Assembly (NCBI RefSeq): GCF_900129365.1
Contig: NZ_FQVM01000010.1
Coordinates: 1-64,000 of the forward strand
Direction: 5' to 3'
DNA length: 64,000 bases
From: Clostridium fallax
Lineage (GTDB): Bacteria; Bacillota; Clostridia; Clostridiales; Clostridiaceae
Translations under genes and position numbers: made by a program
The notes under the pieces: generated by a model
Databases searched by the model: none
Seen by the model: only the letters and a program-made list of their open reading frames with translations
What the model was told of the DNA's origin: nothing
In this document: one piece after another, positions 45,082 through 54,537 of the stretch
Layout of the letters: each line of letters begins with the position of its first letter
Numbering within the stretch: position 1 is the first letter of the stretch

Positions 45082-45332
45082 TATAAAAACAAATATATAA
45101 CAGAATTGTAATAGTAATTTTATTTTTGTAAAATACTTATAATATATAAGGAATATTTATATATTATAAGGACATAAATGTATTAGAGAGTGTTAATTAA
45201 AGATTATAATAAGAAATAAATTCTATAAAAATATATTTAAAAAATATTTTAAATACTTTATATTAAATTAAATTTTAAAAACTTATAACCTTTATTAAGT
45301 ATGATATAATAATAATATAAATTTTAGAAAAT
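45082..45332. other. AT-rich intergenic region between divergent genes
   Basis: About 250 bases between the tetR promoter and the CNNM gene. No further gene or clear structure was seen. Confidence 0.5.
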
Positions 45333-45347
45333 AGGAGAGTGGTGTTT

Positions 45348-46595
45348 TTGGACAGTTTTACGTGGCAGTTAATTTTGTTAATAATATTGCTGATACTTTC
45401 AGGATTTTTCTCAGCATCAGAAACTGCCTTAATGTCATTGAGCAAAATTAGAACAAGGCATTTAGTTGAAGAAGGAGTTAAAGGTGCTAAATTAGTAGAG
45501 AAACTTACTGATGATCCTAATAGGTTATTAGGTAGCATACTTATAGGAAATAATATTGTTAATATAGGAGCTTCAGCTTTAGCATCTTCTGTAGCAGCGC
45601 AAATTTTTGGTGGTAGTACTGGAATTGCTATAGCTACAGCAGTTATGACTGTTTTAGTTTTAATTTTCGGTGAAATAACTCCAAAGACCTTAGCAAAACA
45701 AAATTCAGAAAGTGTATCTTTAAAGGTTATAAAACCTATAAATATAGTAGTTAAAGTATTTACTCCTTTTGTTTGGATTTTTACTAAGATATCTTCTTTT
45801 ATAATTAAACTATTAGGTGGAAGCATTGATAGAACTCAGCCATTTATTACAGAAGAAGAGCTAAAAACAATGGTTGGTGTTAGTGAAGAAGAGGGTGTTT
45901 TAGAAGAAGAAGAAAAAGAGATGATATTTAATGTTTTTGAATTTGGAGACTCTCAAGTTAAGGATGTAATGATTCCAAGAGTGGACATAATAGCAGTTAA
46001 TATAAATTCAACCTTTGATGAAGTTTTATCTGTAATGAAAGAAGAACAATTTTCAAGAATTCCTATATATAATGAAACTATAGATGATATAGTTGGAATA
46101 TTAAATGTAAAGGACTTAATCCTTGTTGATGATTATAAAAAAGATTTTGAAATCAAAAAATATATGAGAGAACCGTCATATACTTTTGAATTTAAAAAGA
46201 TAACTGAACTATTTAATGAAATGAAAAATACTAGAAACCATATGTATGTTGTTTTAGATGAGTATGGTGGAACAGTAGGAATTGTAACATTAGAAGATCT
46301 ACTAGAAGAAATAGTTGGAGAAATAGAAGATGAATATGATGATGAAGCTCATAAAGAAATAGAAGTTGTAAAAGAAGATGAATATATTATTGATGGTAGT
46401 GCAAAGCTAGATGATATAAGTGATGAAATAGGAGTGAAAATAGAATCAGAAGAATTTGATTCTATAGGTGGTTTTATTATAGGTCAGTTAGGAAGAATGC
46501 CAGAAGAAAATGAAGAAGTTGTGTATGGAAATATAAAGTTTATCGTAGAAGAAATTGAAAAAAATAGAGTTAAAAAAGTTAGAGTATTTACTTAG
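45348..46595 (+). CDS. CNNM/CorC family protein (DUF21, CBS pair, CorC_HlyC)
   Basis: 415 aa from a TTG start 10 nt after AGGAG. GTG codons at 45339 and 45342 are in frame but too near the RBS. The DUF21 membrane domain (~5-185, [19 protein letters not shown]) is followed by a CBS pair ([15 protein letters not shown] ... [10 protein letters not shown]; ~205-325) and a CorC_HlyC domain (~340-415). Family members are thought to move or sense Mg2+ or Co2+. Older annotation as hemolysin is misleading. Confidence 0.9.
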   Translation: MDSFTWQLILLIILLILSGFFSASETALMSLSKIRTRHLVEEGVKGAKLVEKLTDDPNRLLGSILIGNNIVNIGASALASSVAAQIFGGSTGIAIATAVMTVLVLIFGEITPKTLAKQNSESVSLKVIKPINIVVKVFTPFVWIFTKISSFIIKLLGGSIDRTQPFITEEELKTMVGVSEEEGVLEEEEKEMIFNVFEFGDSQVKDVMIPRVDIIAVNINSTFDEVLSVMKEEQFSRIPIYNETIDDIVGILNVKDLILVDDYKKDFEIKKYMREPSYTFEFKKITELFNEMKNTRNHMYVVLDEYGGTVGIVTLEDLLEEIVGEIEDEYDDEAHKEIEVVKEDEYIIDGSAKLDDISDEIGVKIESEEFDSIGGFIIGQLGRMPEENEEVVYGNIKFIVEEIEKNRVKKVRVFT

Positions 46596-46616
46596 TTAGA
46601 TATTTTAGCATGATTA

Positions 46617-46652
46617 AATAACTTGTAAATTTTATTTTACAAGTTATTTTTA
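46617..46652 (+). terminator. Terminator after the CNNM gene
   Basis: The hairpin AATAACTTGTAAA/TTTACAAGTTATT is followed by TTTACTT. Confidence 0.8.
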
Positions 46653-46700
46653 CTTATATATTAAAATATTTAAAGATTTTTTATGATAGGATTGATATGA

Positions 46701-47135
46701 ATGAATTTTATGGATGTAGCTTTAAAAGAAGCTGTTATAGCTAAGAACTTAAATGAAGTTCCTGTAGGAGCTGTGATTGTAAAGGATGGGGAAGTAATAG
46801 CTAAAGCTCATAATCTAAGAGAAACTACAAATTCACCTTTAGCACATGCTGAGATATTAGCAATAGAAGAGGCTGCGAGAAGGTTGGGAAATTGGAGATT
46901 AAATCGGTGTGAATTGTATGTAACACTAGAACCTTGTCCAATGTGTGCTGGAGCTATTCTTCAAAGTAGAATAGGTAAAGTTTTTATAGGAACCTTTGAT
47001 CCTAATTCTGGAGCAGCAGGTTCAGTTATTAATATACTTCAAAATAACAATTTAAATTTTATAACATCAGTTAAATGGTGTTATGATGAAAGATGTAGCA
47101 AAATATTAAGAGATTTTTTTAAAGAAAGAAGATAA
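46701..47135 (+). CDS. tadA: tRNA-specific adenosine deaminase
   Basis: 144 aa. Cytidine-deaminase-fold motifs: HAEILAIEEAARRLGNWRL (zinc His and catalytic Glu) and TLEPCPMCAGAIL (two zinc Cys). The C-terminal part CSKILRDFFKERR is typical of TadA. It converts A34 of tRNA-Arg(ACG) to inosine, and that tRNA is encoded at 33249. Start context is weak (GATAGG upstream of ATGAATGAA), and the second Met (46710) is possible. The stop codon is reached by the T-tract of a convergent minus-strand terminator. Confidence 0.93.
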   Translation: MNFMDVALKEAVIAKNLNEVPVGAVIVKDGEVIAKAHNLRETTNSPLAHAEILAIEEAARRLGNWRLNRCELYVTLEPCPMCAGAILQSRIGKVFIGTFDPNSGAAGSVINILQNNNLNFITSVKWCYDERCSKILRDFFKERR

Positions 47136-47265
47136 AAAATAAGACGATCCTAAAGGAAGAATCGCCTAAACTGAGGCATGAAAAAACGCTAGAGGTTAAT
47201 TTTTAAAAATTAATTAACCTTATACTAAAATGGTAACATACTAGTATATATTGGTAAAATACAAA
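47130..47265 (-). ncRNA. Candidate small RNA convergent with tadA
   Basis: Read leftward: promoter TTGTTA (47297-47292), 17 nt, TATTAT (47274-47269), then a stem GGTTAAT.../...ATTAACC (about 47193-47218). A small hairpin GCCTCAGTTTAGGC (47165-47178) follows, then an intrinsic terminator GGCGATTCT-TCCTTT-AGGATCGTC (47143-47166), ending in TTATTTTTT. The terminator stem has two G-U pairs only on this strand, and they become A-C mismatches on the other. Minus-strand transcription is therefore supported. The loop TCCTTT is complementary to the Shine-Dalgarno AAAGGA. Length is about 125 nt. Confidence 0.5.
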
Positions 47266-47388
47266 TGTATAATACATATATAATGAACTATTAACAAACG
47301 AAATGATTCGTTATATTTGTTAAAATTAATTTAATACATTGAGTTATTATAAGATTTACTTTTAAGCTTATAAATATAAATTAAATAA

Positions 47389-47420
47389 AAAAACAAGAAT
47401 TTTTTTAATTCTTGTTTTTT
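47389..47420. terminator. Bidirectional hairpin terminator
   Basis: AAAAACAAGAATT/AATTCTTGTTTTT has A/T tracts on both sides. It suits the leftward hypothetical gene at 47546. Confidence 0.75.
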
Positions 47421-47545
47421 ATTTAAAAGTTCATCAGATGTAATAGTTATTTTACTTATTTATTTAATAATTAAGTTAGCCTATAGACATAGTCAATATA
47501 ATTAAATAGATAAGGGCCCCCTATTTACCTATTATTATTTTAAAT

Positions 47546-48037
47546 TTAGGCTTCTGTTACCTTGTCTGGCTCATGTAGTAGCATAGTTCTAAATTCTTTA
47601 TTTTTATTAAAGTAATTTTCATCTAAGTATTGTATAGCATCCATAACATTTTCTTTTCCATAAATATAAGCTATCATTCCACAAATACTTGTTTTAAACC
47701 ATATTCTACAGAAACTTTCATCTAATAAAAGAAGTTGTCCTTTTTCTCTAGTTCCCTTAATTTCTATATCCTCATCAGAATTTATTAAGTGATCAAAATG
47801 TTTTAACATATTAAGCATTACATTGTTACCTACCTCTTTTGATTCATCAGCTAGTGTAAGAAAGTAATAAGTCCATGAAAATAAAACATTTTGTTCAACA
47901 TTCATACCAGCTACTTTATCTCCTAAGGTTGTTTTAAAGTAATTATACATAAATAATGATATTCTTCTAAAGTTATCATTAAATTTTTTCTCAAAATTAT
48001 TTGCGTCATAACCAATAAGCATTTCTATTTTTTTCAT
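47546..48037 (-). CDS. Hypothetical protein, 163 aa
   Basis: The family is not recognised. It is a soluble, mostly helical protein with no signal or membrane segment. Notable segments are FRRISLFMYNYFKTTLGDKVAGMNVEQNVLF and SFCRIWFKTSICGMIAYIYGKENVMDA. The coding pattern is convincing: good RBS GGGGGTG before the ATG, single frame, own terminator. It lies between a candidate small RNA and a Ser tRNA. Confidence 0.75.
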   Translation of the reverse strand: MKKIEMLIGYDANNFEKKFNDNFRRISLFMYNYFKTTLGDKVAGMNVEQNVLFSWTYYFLTLADESKEVGNNVMLNMLKHFDHLINSDEDIEIKGTREKGQLLLLDESFCRIWFKTSICGMIAYIYGKENVMDAIQYLDENYFNKNKEFRTMLLHEPDKVTEA

Positions 48038-48173
48038 TAAATTACACCCCCGTATATATTTAACTTTAGTATATCATAAGGTTCAGAATATTAACACAAA
48101 AGTTTTGATATATTACTTTTAAAGGAGTATAATTTATAGGTAAATATTTTATAAAATGATAAAATAATATAAT

Positions 48174-48265
48174 GGAGAAATGTCCGAGTGGCTTAAGGAG
48201 CTTGTCTCGAAAACAAGTGTATTATAGGAATAGTACCAGGGGTTCAAATCCCCTTTTCTCCGCCA
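48174..48265 (+). tRNA. tRNA-Ser (CGA)
   Basis: 92 nt with encoded CCA, a long AT-rich variable arm, and the anticodon CGA in loop ctCGAaa. Confidence 0.95.
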
Positions 48266-48287
48266 AAATAAAAAAGAAAAAGGTTGG

Positions 48288-48336
48288 TAGCATTTAGATT
48301 TGAATATATTTTATTCTTACTAAATGCTATTTTATT
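48288..48336 (+). terminator. Terminator of tRNA-Ser (CGA)
   Basis: The stem TAGCATTTAG/CTAAATGCTA has a long loop and is followed by TTTTATTT. Confidence 0.65.
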
Positions 48337-48770
48337 TATAAAAATAGTAAATTTTATAAGAATAATATGAGAGTTTAAGACAAAGGTTAGAATTGATTTT
48401 TTAAGTATTTAATTTAATTATAGATAAAATTATTTTTAAATTTTAAATTCAAATTAAAATAAATTTTATTATTAAAAACCTACTTGAATTTATAATAATA
48501 ATATATAAATTTAATTGAATAAAAAAACAATTTAGATTTAGAAATAATAAATATATTATATTAATTTCTATTATAAAGTTATATTTTTTATTTAAGTTTA
48601 TCATATCTTTAAAATTATAAAACTTTTTGTTATATGATCTTAGAACACCTTTTTATTATAAAAAAATAAATTTATAGTAAAAAAATAAAAAATATTTATC
48701 TAAATTACAATAAACAACAAAAAAATACAAATACAAATCTAAGTAAAAAATAAATAAAAAATTATTGAAA
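48337..48770. other. AT-rich region upstream of the gal operon
   Basis: About 430 bases almost only A and T. No gene seen. The operator-like repeat at its end is listed separately. Confidence 0.5.
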
Positions 48771-48792
48771 TTTTAGTAAAATAATACTAAAA
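48771..48792. promoter_or_regulatory. Inverted repeat upstream of galK, possible GalR-type operator
   Basis: TTTTAGTA-nnnnnn-TACTAAAA lies 52 bases before the galK start. The half-site TTTAGTA resembles GalR-family operators of low-GC Gram-positives. No regulator gene is adjacent. Confidence 0.5.
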
Positions 48793-48844
48793 TAAAAATA
48801 TATTAAAGGTGAATATATTTATTTTTATAAAAGGATGGGGTTAT

Positions 48845-50005
48845 ATGAATAATTTATTAAATAAATTTGAAAAAGTTTTCAATAAAGGAAATGGAAGTAT
48901 TTATTTTGCGCCAGGTAGAGTAAATTTAATAGGAGAGCATACAGATTATAATGGAGGAAATGTATTTCCTTGTGCATTAACTTTTGGTACTTATGCTATT
49001 GCTAGTAAGAGGAATGATAGAAAGGTAAGATTATACTCTGAAAATTTTGAGAAATTAGGAGTTTTAGAGTTTTCACTAGATGATTTAGTTTATAATAAAA
49101 AAATTGATTGGGCGAATTATCCCAAGGGAGTAATTTGGGCCTTTGAAAATAATGGATATAAAATAAATCAAGGCTTAGATATCCTGTATAGGGGAGATAT
49201 CCCAAATGGCGCTGGGCTTTCTTCATCAGCTTCAATAGAGGTTTTAACTGGAGTTATATTAAAGGATTTATTTAATTTAGATGTTTCTATGATAGATATT
49301 GTTAAGTTTAGTAAGCTTGCAGAAAATAAATTTATAGGAGTTAATTGTGGCATAATGGACCAATTTGCCATAGGTATGGGAAAGGAAAATTGTGCTATAT
49401 TATTAGATACAAATACGTTAAAATATGATTATGCACCAGTAAAACTAGATAATGCATCAATAGTGATTGCTAATACAAACAAGAGAAGAGGATTAGCTGA
49501 TTCTAAATACAATGAAAGAAGAGCTGAATGTGAAAAAGCTTTAGAAGAGCTAAAAAGTAAACTTCAAATAAATTCTCTTGGAGAGCTAACTGAAGAGGAG
49601 TTTGAAAAAAACTCTAGTTTAATTGATAGTGATATTAGAAGAAAAAGAGCAAAACATGCTGTTTATGAAAATAGAAGAACTTTAAAGGCGGTAGAAGCTT
49701 TAAAAAATAATGATATAAAAACTTTTGGCAGACTTATGAATGATTCTCATATATCATTAAGAGATGATTACGAGGTTACAGGATTAGAACTTGATACTTT
49801 AGTAGATTTAGCATGGAACCAAAAAGGTGTTATTGGTTCAAGAATGACTGGAGCTGGTTTTGGTGGATGTACGGTAAGCATTGTAGAAAATGATAGTATA
49901 GATGATTTTATTAAAAATGTTGGTGATAAATACAAAGAAAAGATAGGTTATGAGGCAACATTTTATGTAGCTAAAATTGGTGATGGTGCGAGAAAAATAA
50001 AATAG
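48845..50005 (+). CDS. galK: Galactokinase
   Basis: 386 aa from the ATG at 48845, which follows AAGGATGGGGT. The in-frame ATG at 48809 has no RBS. GHMP motifs: APGRVNLIGEHTDYNGG (substrate signature), PNGAGLSSSASIEV (ATP loop) and SRMTGAGFGGCTVS (motif 3). It phosphorylates galactose to galactose-1-phosphate. First gene of galK-galE-galT. Confidence 0.97.
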   Translation: MNNLLNKFEKVFNKGNGSIYFAPGRVNLIGEHTDYNGGNVFPCALTFGTYAIASKRNDRKVRLYSENFEKLGVLEFSLDDLVYNKKIDWANYPKGVIWAFENNGYKINQGLDILYRGDIPNGAGLSSSASIEVLTGVILKDLFNLDVSMIDIVKFSKLAENKFIGVNCGIMDQFAIGMGKENCAILLDTNTLKYDYAPVKLDNASIVIANTNKRRGLADSKYNERRAECEKALEELKSKLQINSLGELTEEEFEKNSSLIDSDIRRKRAKHAVYENRRTLKAVEALKNNDIKTFGRLMNDSHISLRDDYEVTGLELDTLVDLAWNQKGVIGSRMTGAGFGGCTVSIVENDSIDDFIKNVGDKYKEKIGYEATFYVAKIGDGARKIK

Positions 50006-50033
50006 ATTAAATATTTACTTAGGAGGGTTTAAG

Positions 50034-51023
50034 ATGAGTATATTAGTTTGTGGAGGAGCTGGATATATAGGTTCTCATTGCGTTTATGAATTAATAAAAA
50101 GGGGAGAAGATGTTGTAGTTGTAGATAATCTTGAAACTGGTCATAAAGAAGCTGTTCATGAAAAAGCTAAGTTTTATAAAGGTGATATAAGGGATTTTAA
50201 CTTCTTAGATAAGGTATTTAAAGAAAATGATATAGAAGGAGTTATACATTTTGCGGCTAATTCACTAGTTGGGGAAAGCATGAATATCCCTCTAACATAT
50301 TTTAATAACAATGTTCACGGAACAGAAGTTTTATTAAAGGCTATGGTTGAAAATAAAATTGACAAAATAATTTTCTCATCAACAGCAGCAGTATATGGAG
50401 AACCAGAAAGCTTACCAATCAAAGAAACAGATAAAACAAATCCTACTAATACTTATGGTGAAACAAAATTAACAATGGAAAAAATGATGAAGTGGGTAAA
50501 CAAAGCTCATGGGGTTAGGTATATTGCATTAAGATACTTTAATGTAGCAGGTGCTAATGAAAGTGGTTTAATAGGTGAGGATCATAATCCAGAAACACAT
50601 TTAATTCCTTTAATACTTCAAGTGCCTTTAGGAAAAAGAGATAAAATTTTAATATTTGGAGAGGATTATCCAACTAAAGATGGTACATGCTTAAGAGATT
50701 ATATACACGTAGATGATTTAATAGATGCTCATCTTTTAGCTTTTGATAGATTAAGAAAAGGTCATGATAGTGATATATTTAATTTAGGAAATGGAACTGG
50801 ATTTACTGTTAAAGAAATGATAGAAGCTGCTAGAAGAGTAACTAATCATGAAATTCCAGCAGAGGTTGCTAAAAGAAGAGCTGGAGATCCAGCAGTTTTA
50901 GTTGCATCTAGTGAAAAAGCAAAGAATGTATTAGGTTGGGAACCTAAGTATACAAGTATTGAGGACATAATAAGAACAGCTTGGAACTTTCATAAAAATC
51001 ATATAAATGGATTTAAGAAATAG
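50034..51023 (+). CDS. galE: UDP-glucose 4-epimerase
   Basis: 329 aa. NAD-binding GGAGYIGSHCVYEL is at the N-terminus, with the catalytic S-Y-K set as SSTAAVYGEP and NTYGETKLTMEKM. The C-terminal NLGNGTGFTVKEMI is typical of GalE. It interconverts UDP-galactose and UDP-glucose. RBS TAGGAGGG, 28 nt after galK. The galT start follows by 9 nt. Confidence 0.97.
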   Translation: MSILVCGGAGYIGSHCVYELIKRGEDVVVVDNLETGHKEAVHEKAKFYKGDIRDFNFLDKVFKENDIEGVIHFAANSLVGESMNIPLTYFNNNVHGTEVLLKAMVENKIDKIIFSSTAAVYGEPESLPIKETDKTNPTNTYGETKLTMEKMMKWVNKAHGVRYIALRYFNVAGANESGLIGEDHNPETHLIPLILQVPLGKRDKILIFGEDYPTKDGTCLRDYIHVDDLIDAHLLAFDRLRKGHDSDIFNLGNGTGFTVKEMIEAARRVTNHEIPAEVAKRRAGDPAVLVASSEKAKNVLGWEPKYTSIEDIIRTAWNFHKNHINGFKK

Positions 51024-51032
51024 GTGATAATA

Positions 51033-52538
51033 ATGGTCAATATCCAAAAAGAAATAGAAAAGTTATTAATATATGGATTAAAAAATAACTTAATAGAAAA
51101 AGAAGATATAATTTATACGAGAAATAGAATCTTAGAAGTTTTAAGGCTTAACGGTATAGATGAAATAGAAGTCGATTATAAGGAATATGATTTAGAAGAA
51201 ATTTTAAATAATATTTTAAACTGGGCAGTAGATCAAAAGTTAATAGAGGATGGAAATGTATCTAAAGATTTATTTGATACTAAAATAATGGGATGTCTAG
51301 TAGGGCGACCTTCGGAAATAATAAAGAAATTTGAGTATTTATACTCTGAAAACCCTAAAAAAGCAACAGAATTTTTCTATGAAATGAGTAAGGCATCTAA
51401 CTATATAAGATGGAATAGGGTTAAAAAAGATTTAAAGTGGAAAGTGGATACTTCCTATGGATCTTTAGATATTACAATAAACCTTTCAAAACCTGAAAAG
51501 GATCCTAAGGCTATTGCTATGGCAAAAAAAATGCCTTCAAGTTCATATCCTAAATGTTTATTATGTAAAGAAAATGAAGGATATGAGGGGAGAATAAATC
51601 ATCCAGCAAGACAAAATCATAGAATTATTCCAATAAATTTAAATAATGAAAAATGGTTTTTACAATATTCACCTTATGTGTACTATAATGAACATTGTAT
51701 AGTTTTAAAAGGTGAGCATGAACCTATGAAAATATCTAAAGAAACATTTAAAAGATTAATGGATTTTGTTGAGAAATTTCCTCATTATTTTTTAGGTTCT
51801 AATGCAGATTTACCTATAGTAGGAGGATCTATATTAACTCATGATCACTTCCAGGGGGGGAATTATCAATTTCCAATGGCTAAAGCAGAGACTGAGGAAA
51901 TTTTTAAAATTAATGGTTTTGATGATATAAGTGTAGGTAGAATTAAATGGCCAATGTCTGTTATAAGACTTAATGGTAAAGATAAAAATAAGATAATAGA
52001 TCTTAGCGATTATATACTTTCTAAATGGAGAAATTACTCTGACAAAGAAGCGGAGATATATGCTTATACTGAAAGTAATCCTCATAATACTATAACTCCA
52101 ATAGCAAGAATGCGAGATGGAAAATATGAAATGGATTTAGTTCTAAGAAATAACAGAACATCAAAAGAATATCCAGATGGAATATTCCATCCTCATAAAG
52201 AGCTACATCATATAAAGAAAGAAAATATAGGTCTTATTGAGGTTATGGGATTAGCTGTTCTTCCGGCTAGATTAAAGGAAGAATTAAAAAATCTTAATCC
52301 ATATCTTTTGAAGGAAAAAAATATAAATGATATAGAATATAATGAAGAACTAGTTAAGCATAAAGATTGGGTATTAGATTTACTAAATAAATATAGTAAT
52401 ATAAATGAAAATAATGTTCAACAAATTATAGAAAAAGAAGTAGGAATAAAATTTAAAGATGTTTTAGAGGACGCTGGAGTATATAAAAGAGATGATAATG
52501 GAATAGAAAATTTTAGAAGGTTTATAAAAACTCTTTAA
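51033..52538 (+). CDS. galT: Galactose-1-phosphate uridylyltransferase, Firmicutes type 2
   Basis: 501 aa from the ATG at 51033 with AGGTGATAAT upstream. The GTG at 51024 is part of that region. This is the long Gram-positive GalT family: CLLCKENEGYEGRINHPARQNHRIIP, and THDHFQGG as the nucleotidyl-transfer histidine motif. It exchanges UMP between UDP-glucose and galactose-1-phosphate. Last gene of the operon, followed by a terminator. Confidence 0.96.
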   Translation: MVNIQKEIEKLLIYGLKNNLIEKEDIIYTRNRILEVLRLNGIDEIEVDYKEYDLEEILNNILNWAVDQKLIEDGNVSKDLFDTKIMGCLVGRPSEIIKKFEYLYSENPKKATEFFYEMSKASNYIRWNRVKKDLKWKVDTSYGSLDITINLSKPEKDPKAIAMAKKMPSSSYPKCLLCKENEGYEGRINHPARQNHRIIPINLNNEKWFLQYSPYVYYNEHCIVLKGEHEPMKISKETFKRLMDFVEKFPHYFLGSNADLPIVGGSILTHDHFQGGNYQFPMAKAETEEIFKINGFDDISVGRIKWPMSVIRLNGKDKNKIIDLSDYILSKWRNYSDKEAEIYAYTESNPHNTITPIARMRDGKYEMDLVLRNNRTSKEYPDGIFHPHKELHHIKKENIGLIEVMGLAVLPARLKEELKNLNPYLLKEKNINDIEYNEELVKHKDWVLDLLNKYSNINENNVQQIIEKEVGIKFKDVLEDAGVYKRDDNGIENFRRFIKTL

Positions 52539-52565
52539 TTTTATAAATGATATATAAATAAAAGT

Positions 52566-52596
52566 GGTGCAACTAAATGGTTGCACCTAATTTTTT
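52566..52596 (+). terminator. gal operon terminator
   Basis: The hairpin GGTGCAAC/GTTGCACC is followed by TAATTTTTT. Confidence 0.85.
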
Positions 52597-52841
52597 AGAA
52601 ATCTAATGTTAAATAAGTAAGGGATTTGTATACGTATACTTTATCATATTTCTGTAAAGGTTTAAAGTGGGAAAAAGTCTATTTTAAGAAGAAAATATAT
52701 ACTTTATAACAATATATTAAAAAAAACTCTTTTTTTCTATAAAAATAACTTATAAATTAAAGTTTTACAATTAATATTAAAATTTATTTTTTTGTAAGGT
52801 TTATATATTAAAGTAATTAAAATAACAAATTTTAATTAAGA
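52597..52841. other. AT-rich intergenic region
   Basis: No gene or strong structure was recognised apart from the inverted repeat listed next. Confidence 0.5.
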
Positions 52842-52878
52842 AAAATATGTCATATTTCGATTATATATGACATATTTT
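52842..52878. repeat. 14-bp inverted repeat before the sensor kinase gene
   Basis: Perfect arms AAAATATGTCATAT and ATATGACATATTTT are separated by 9 nt (52856-52864). It is about 90 bases upstream of the kinase start. It could be an operator or a hairpin; no T-run clearly makes it a terminator. Confidence 0.6.
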
Positions 52879-52967
52879 TATATAGCTTTCATTTATTTAA
52901 TTAATAATTAATAATATAATATAAAGTATAATTATACTTTGAAATTTTAGGTATATAGGAGAGTGTT

Positions 52968-54521
52968 ATGAAGTTACAATGTAAAATAATGCTTTTTATT
53001 ACGGTATTAATAACCTTAGTTATATTTACTACATCATATTTTACTGTAGAAGGTACAAGAACAAATATAGAGGATCAAATAAAGAGAAATGTTACTAATA
53101 CAGCTACTATGGTTGCTGCATTAGATTTTATAAAGGAAAATGTTGGCCAGCCAGATAAGGTAAATGCTGTAGCTAACTATGTAGAAAGACTTAGGCTAAA
53201 AACAAGTGTGCATTTTATAACAGTTTTAGATATGGAAGGTACTAGATATTCTCACCCATTACCTACCCAAGTGGGGCTAAAGTTTACAGGTATGGATGAA
53301 AAGGCAGTACTTAGATATGGAGGGACGTATACATCAGAGGCAAATGGAACCTTAGGAAAGTCTTTAAGAGCTTTTACTCCTATATTTAAAGATGGTGAAC
53401 AAGTTGGTGCTGTATGTGTAGGAGTTTTAAAAGGTAATATAAAAGACGAATTTTATTTGTTTTTAAGAAAAATATCTCCATATATAATTTTTGCTTTTAT
53501 TATAGGGGTTATAGGAGCTATTTTACTTTCCTTAAATATTAAAAAAACCATTTTTGGATTAGAGCCTAAAGAAATCGCTATGGTTTTAAAAGAGAGAGAT
53601 GCATTAATAAATAATATTTATGAGGGAGTAGTAGCTGTAAATAATCAAGGTAAAATATCTCTTATTAATGAGAAGGCAAAGGAGATATTAAAGTTCTTTA
53701 ATAATGATAATATAGATGAGGAAATAATAAATACAGGAATATTTAAATCATTAAAAGAGGTTATAAAGTATAAAGTTAATTATGTAAATGTTGAGCAAAA
53801 ACTATATAATGGGGTAACTATAATAGCTAATTATACTCCTTTAATAAACGATGAGGGAAATAATATAGGTGCTGTTGTAACTTTTAAAGATATAACAGAG
53901 GTTAATAAAATGGCAGAAGAGTTAACTGGTATAAAAAAACTTAATTGGGATTTAAGAGCTCAAAATCATGAGTTTATGAATAAATTACATACAATTGCAG
54001 GACTTATTCAATTAGAAGAGTATAATGAAGCTTTAGATTATATTTTTAATACGTTTAAGGTTAGGGAAGAGGTTGTAGTAACTTTAGAATATATAAAGGA
54101 TGCTCCTTTAGCTGCATTACTTTTGGCAAAGTATAATAAGGCTGAGGAGAGCAAAATAGAAATGATTATAGATGAAGAGTGCAATTTGGAATCACTACCT
54201 AGAGGTATAACTTCCCATGATATGGTTTGTATATTAGGAAATCTTATAGAAAATTCTATTGATGAACTAATAGGAAGAACTGATGGATATATTTTTGTAT
54301 CAATAAAACAGGAAGAAAAATTAAAAATATTAGTTGAAAACAATGGGAAAAAGATAGATGAGGAACTTAAAGAAAAAATCTTTAATAGGGGATTTAGCAC
54401 AAAAAAAGGTGTTAGAGGCTTTGGATTATATAATATTAAAGAATTAGTTGAAGCTGTAGGTGGTAAAATTTATATCACTAGCAATGACGAAATTACAAAA
54501 TGGTTTGTAGAATTTATATAG
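52968..54521 (+). CDS. CitA/DcuS-family sensor histidine kinase
   Basis: 517 aa. A TM1 (~7-27) is followed by an extracytoplasmic Cache/PDC sensor domain (~30-165, including SVHFITVLDMEGTRYSHP and RAFTPIFKDGEQVGAVCVGV) and TM2 (~170-190). A cytoplasmic PAS domain (~205-310) leads to the H-box NHEFMNKLHTIAGLIQLEEY, and a HATPase domain has GNLIENSIDEL and FSTKKGVRGFGLYNIKELV. Family members sense C4-dicarboxylates or citrate. RBS TAGGAGAGTG. The response regulator follows after 16 nt, and a reductase module lies downstream. Confidence 0.93.
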   Translation: MKLQCKIMLFITVLITLVIFTTSYFTVEGTRTNIEDQIKRNVTNTATMVAALDFIKENVGQPDKVNAVANYVERLRLKTSVHFITVLDMEGTRYSHPLPTQVGLKFTGMDEKAVLRYGGTYTSEANGTLGKSLRAFTPIFKDGEQVGAVCVGVLKGNIKDEFYLFLRKISPYIIFAFIIGVIGAILLSLNIKKTIFGLEPKEIAMVLKERDALINNIYEGVVAVNNQGKISLINEKAKEILKFFNNDNIDEEIINTGIFKSLKEVIKYKVNYVNVEQKLYNGVTIIANYTPLINDEGNNIGAVVTFKDITEVNKMAEELTGIKKLNWDLRAQNHEFMNKLHTIAGLIQLEEYNEALDYIFNTFKVREEVVVTLEYIKDAPLAALLLAKYNKAEESKIEMIIDEECNLESLPRGITSHDMVCILGNLIENSIDELIGRTDGYIFVSIKQEEKLKILVENNGKKIDEELKEKIFNRGFSTKKGVRGFGLYNIKELVEAVGGKIYITSNDEITKWFVEFI

Positions 54522-54537
54522 ACTGGAGGTAGCTATT

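Noticed and set aside
45275..45826. 183-codon minus-strand open frame opposite the CNNM gene
   Set aside because: A shadow frame of a well-supported gene, with no RBS and implausible composition.
47137..47195. Plus-strand riboswitch or four-codon leader (ATGAAAAAACGC) downstream of tadA
   Set aside because: No downstream gene on the plus strand, and the stem pairs better on the minus strand where it forms a terminator.
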